Part shown: piece after piece, positions 63,386 through 64,000 of the stretch
Layout: the number at the start of each line of letters is the position of its first letter
Position numbering within the stretch: position 1 is the first letter of the stretch
Source: Armillaria gallica
Taxonomy: Eukaryota; Basidiomycota; Agaricomycetes; Agaricales; Physalacriaceae
Direction of reading: 5' to 3'
Assembly (NCBI GenBank): GCA_037576215.1
Contig: JBANDB010000001.1
Location: 6,076,001 to 6,140,000, forward strand
Length of the DNA: 64,000 nucleotides
The notes under the pieces: model-generated
Databases searched by the model: none
What the model was told of the DNA's origin: nothing
What the model saw: only the letters and a program-made list of their open reading frames with translations
Program-made: the position numbers and the translations under genes

Positions 63386-64000
63386 AGAGGTCCCTTCTTG
63401 CCATCGGAATGCATTCCTGAACACGTTCGAGTACGGGAGCGCGATATCATGACCTCTAGGTATGAATACACTTACACACGAACCCTTCTATGTCCCTGGC
63501 TCACAGAGTCTAAGGATACCCAGATGCAATCGATGATATCCGCTCGAATGTATATTGCGGCTTCAATACTGGGTGCAAGGTAAGGGACACCCGATGTAAT
63601 GGTGTTTAGTTGCATTCTTAGGTTGGGGCATTCCTTACACCATCTGGTTCTTGAATTGATGATCTCCAGTGGTATACCGGTCAGAACACAATTGGGTGGG
63701 TTCGACTCCCGGCTACTACCATCAGTGTGGTTTTGTAGTCTTTTTAAGCCCTCAGGGAGTACCCTAGAATGCGTGCAACTTTGACAGAGCTTCTATAGTA
63801 CTGGTTCCTTTGTCACCTTTCCTGGGACGTAAATAAAGCCTCACCTCGCCGCAGTGACTCGCTCCTTCACCTGTTTCCTATAGCGTATTTGTTACGAGCA
63901 GGGTGCTAGGGTTCAACTCCCATGCAAGAAATCACAGCCATGTATAATGGCCCTTTCCCCCTCATGCGGATCAGGCACTGAGCTAACTAGGACTGGATTT
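63386..64000. repeat. Composite repeat R2, right part (runs off the window)
   Basis: Begins with the right target duplication AGAGG (63386-63390) and matches 14693-15320. It carries tRNA-like module 5 (63661-63722; box A 63670-63680, box B 63700-63708) and a box B-like gggttcaactccc near 63908. At the window end the sequence is still collinear with R1, so a third unit may follow. Confidence 0.8.

Overview
The window comes from a filamentous fungus, most likely a mushroom-forming basidiomycete (Agaricomycetes). The evidence is genes on both strands with many 48-60 bp GT..AG introns, a DUF6535-type membrane protein, an agaric-style kinase-like C-terminus, and the types of mobile element present. 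It is repeat-rich and decayed accessory sequence. I see no prokaryotic operons, no rRNA gene and no intact tRNA gene.

Layout. 1-0.5 kb: 3' end of a protein-kinase-like gene. 0.54-26.1 kb: a tandem segmental duplication with an offset of about 14.5 kb. Each unit holds a minus-strand DUF6535 gene (0.88-4.1 kb, open; 15.5-18.7 kb, two stop codons), a second unassigned minus-strand gene (4.7-5.8 and 19.2-20.3 kb), and further decayed repeated modules. A composite repeat rich in tRNA-like promoter boxes separates the units (8.2-9.2 plus 14.1-15.4 kb); its first copy is split by a 4.9 kb insert made largely of a degenerate minisatellite. 27-41 kb: an uncharacterised minus-strand gene, an acyl-CoA-oxidase pseudogene, several small unassigned genes, AAGTGA-rich repeats, a small inverted-repeat-bounded element, and an ABC-exporter remnant. 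42.5-49 kb: a GEN1/XPG-like nuclease gene split by a 4,459 bp hAT transposon with an 8 bp target duplication. 49.1-52.6 kb: a tail-to-tail pair, a Crypton-like tyrosine recombinase gene and a SAP-domain gene. 53.3-64 kb: a second copy of the composite repeat, cut by an 8,462 bp Ty3/gypsy chromodomain retrotransposon with 365 bp LTRs and a 5 bp target duplication.

Main points for a second look. (1) A nine-copy motif made of a short dyad that changes by compensation, exactly 10 bp of spacer and a TTTGACGTC-type box, upstream of unrelated genes and elements at four places. (2) The Ty3 element has a 13-nt primer-binding site complementary to the predicted start of its own RNA (Tf1/sushi-type self-priming) and three overlapping leader ORFs, two with one predicted membrane helix each. 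(3) Nearly every premature stop is TGA. Where a paralogous copy exists the ancestral codon is CGA, and all three LTR-LTR differences are at CpG, which suggests cytosine-methylation-driven decay. (4) Two insertions can be checked against an empty site or an uninterrupted reading frame in the same window.
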